Shown here: positions 36,668 through 37,954 of the stretch, one piece after another | Position numbering within the stretch: position 1 is the stretch's first letter | How the letters are laid out: each line of letters starts with the position of its first letter | Source of the DNA: Hyphomicrobiales bacterium | Lineage (GTDB): Bacteria; Pseudomonadota; Alphaproteobacteria; Rhizobiales; Beijerinckiaceae | NCBI GenBank assembly: GCA_027489275.1 | Contig: JAIYAB010000089.1 | Span: forward strand, 1-37,954 | Reading direction: 5' to 3' | Length of the DNA stretch: 37,954 bases | The notes under the pieces: generated by a model | The model's database searches: none | What the model saw: the letters and a program-made list of their open reading frames with translations, nothing else | Told to the model about the DNA's origin: nothing | Program-made: the position numbers and the translations under genes

Positions 36668-37446
36668 AGGTGCATTCCCCCATCCACATAGAGGCTCGAA
36701 CCGGTGATGTAGCGGCCGGCGTCCGAGCACAGCAGGAGGGCCGCGCCGGCGCAATCCTGCGCCGTGCCGAACGTCTTCGCCGGAATGCGGTCGAGGACGG
36801 CGGCGGCATAGCCGGGGTCGGCGAGCGCGGCAGTGTTGCGATCGGTGACGATGACGCCGGGCGCGAGGTTGTTGACCGTGACGCCGTCGGCGGCGAACTG
36901 GCGTGCGAGGTTGACGACGACGCTCGTCTGGGCCGCCTTGGACGCGGCATAGGCGACCATCTGCGGATGCGGCTTGGCTTCCTGGATGGAGCCGACGGTG
37001 ACGATCCGACCCCACTTCCGCTCCAGCATCCCCGGCGCGAAGCGGCCGACGAGCTGCAGCATCGCCTTCAGGTTGACCTGAAGCTGGTCGTCGATGTCCG
37101 CCGCGTTCATCGCGTCCCAGGCTGCCCGGACCTGGATCGCGGCGTTGCTGACGAGGATATCGACCGCGCCGAGGCGCAGGATGGCCTCTTCCGCAAAGGC
37201 GTCCACGGCCGCCGCGTCCTTGAAGTCCGCGACGAGCGCCGTACAACTCGCGCCGGTGGCTTGGACGTCGGCCACGGTCTGCGACAGGTCCAGCCCCTCG
37301 GCCGTTCCGTGGACGACGAGCGAGGCGCCGGCGGCGCCGAGCATCGTTGCTATGGCTCTGCCGATCCCGCGGCTGGACGCAGTCACCACCGCGCGGCGGC
37401 CGACAAGCGAGAACCCCGGGAGAGCCGTTGCAAGGGAAGCCGTCAT
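36664..37446 (-). CDS. SDR family oxidoreductase
   Basis: VVTASSRGIGRAIATMLGAAGASLVVHG; DILVSNAAIQ; YAASK motif; start chosen at MTASLATALPG. Confidence 0.92.
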   Translation of the reverse strand: MTASLATALPGFSLVGRRAVVTASSRGIGRAIATMLGAAGASLVVHGTAEGLDLSQTVADVQATGASCTALVADFKDAAAVDAFAEEAILRLGAVDILVSNAAIQVRAAWDAMNAADIDDQLQVNLKAMLQLVGRFAPGMLERKWGRIVTVGSIQEAKPHPQMVAYAASKAAQTSVVVNLARQFAADGVTVNNLAPGVIVTDRNTAALADPGYAAAVLDRIPAKTFGTAQDCAGAALLLCSDAGRYITGSSLYVDGGMHL

Positions 37447-37456
37447 GGCGAGCCTC

Positions 37457-37954
37457 CTAGAAGTATCCGCCCTTTTCGGTGATCTGCTCGATGCTTTCGC
37501 CATCGGCGACCCATCCGAAGATCTTCTTCTCGTTGCGGAGGATCTCCTCCGCGCGCTCCAGAACCTCGACCGCGATACGGCGGGGGACGACGATGACGCC
37601 GTCGAGATCACCGAGCACCACGTCGCCCGGTCGCACCAGGGTCGAGCCGATCTTGATCGGCGTCTGGTAGTGCGAGATCAGGCAGCGGCCGAGGGAGCCG
37701 TTCGGGCTGCGGTACTTGTAGAAAACCGGGAAGTCCTTTTCGAGAATCTGCTTCGTGTCGCGGATGCCGCCGTCGATGATGGCGGCGCGGATGCCCCGAC
37801 CGACCGCGGTTGCCGTCATCACGCCGCCCCAGGCGGTCGACTCCATGTCGCCGGAAGTGTCCCAGACGACGAAGGATCCGGCGCCCATTTCCTCCAGCAT
37901 CTGCGTGCGGAAAGTTAGCTCGCCGGTGATCTTCGTGTTGGGCGCGCTCTTCAC
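37457..37954 (-). CDS. RraA/dimethylmenaquinone methyltransferase-like family protein (N-terminus cut by window edge)
   Basis: AAIIDGGIRDTKQI; VRPGDVVLGDLDGVIVVPRRIAVEVLERAEEI. Confidence 0.88.
   Translation of the reverse strand: MKSAPNTKITGELTFRTQMLEEMGAGSFVVWDTSGDMESTAWGGVMTATAVGRGIRAAIIDGGIRDTKQILEKDFPVFYKYRSPNGSLGRCLISHYQTPIKIGSTLVRPGDVVLGDLDGVIVVPRRIAVEVLERAEEILRNEKKIFGWVADGESIEQITEKGGYF

Noticed and set aside
35249-36691. 480-aa plus-strand ORF
   Set aside because: Mostly antisense of the UxuA-like gene; only its first ~60 residues lie in non-overlapping DNA and these are not convincing.
1-37954. CRISPR arrays, tRNA/rRNA genes, transposases, phage genes, toxin-antitoxin or defence systems
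   Set aside because: Looked for by eye; no regularly spaced repeats, tRNA-like sequences or relevant proteins seen.

Overview
A 38 kb, high-GC proteobacterial (probably alphaproteobacterial) catabolic accessory region with no rRNA, tRNA, CRISPR or transposase that I could recognise. It reads as four adjacent transport/catabolism modules. Each has its own regulator, and each has a palindromic candidate operator visible in the intergenic DNA. (1) 1-10079: divergent operons around a GntR/FCD regulator. Leftward: MmgE/PrpD, TcuA-like FAD dehydrogenase, TctC/Bug binding protein, TctA permease. Rightward: gntR, isocitrate/methylisocitrate-lyase family enzyme, second MmgE/PrpD, AbrB-family membrane protein. 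(2) 10137-23782: BKACE enzyme, fused E1 alpha-beta TPP dehydrogenase, cupin, two SDRs, GntR/FCD regulator, Dpp/Opp-type ABC importer, Rieske oxygenase, and a stand-alone VanB-like [2Fe-2S] domain. The palindrome TGTGATCAC(A/G) recurs upstream of three transcription units. (3) 24017-29766: amidase, cyclase-family hydrolase, DctPQM TRAP transporter, divergent IclR. (4) 31417-37954: GntR/FCD, an uncharacterised protein, a probable decayed enolase-superfamily gene, an orphan sugar ABC binding protein, UxuA-like mannonate dehydratase, SDR, and RraA-family protein (cut by the window edge). The strongest leads are the putative tricarboxylate/substituted-succinate pathway in module 1, the BKACE/E1/Rieske regulon in module 2, and the signs of decay in module 4. 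All functions are inferred from reading protein motifs; no database search was run.
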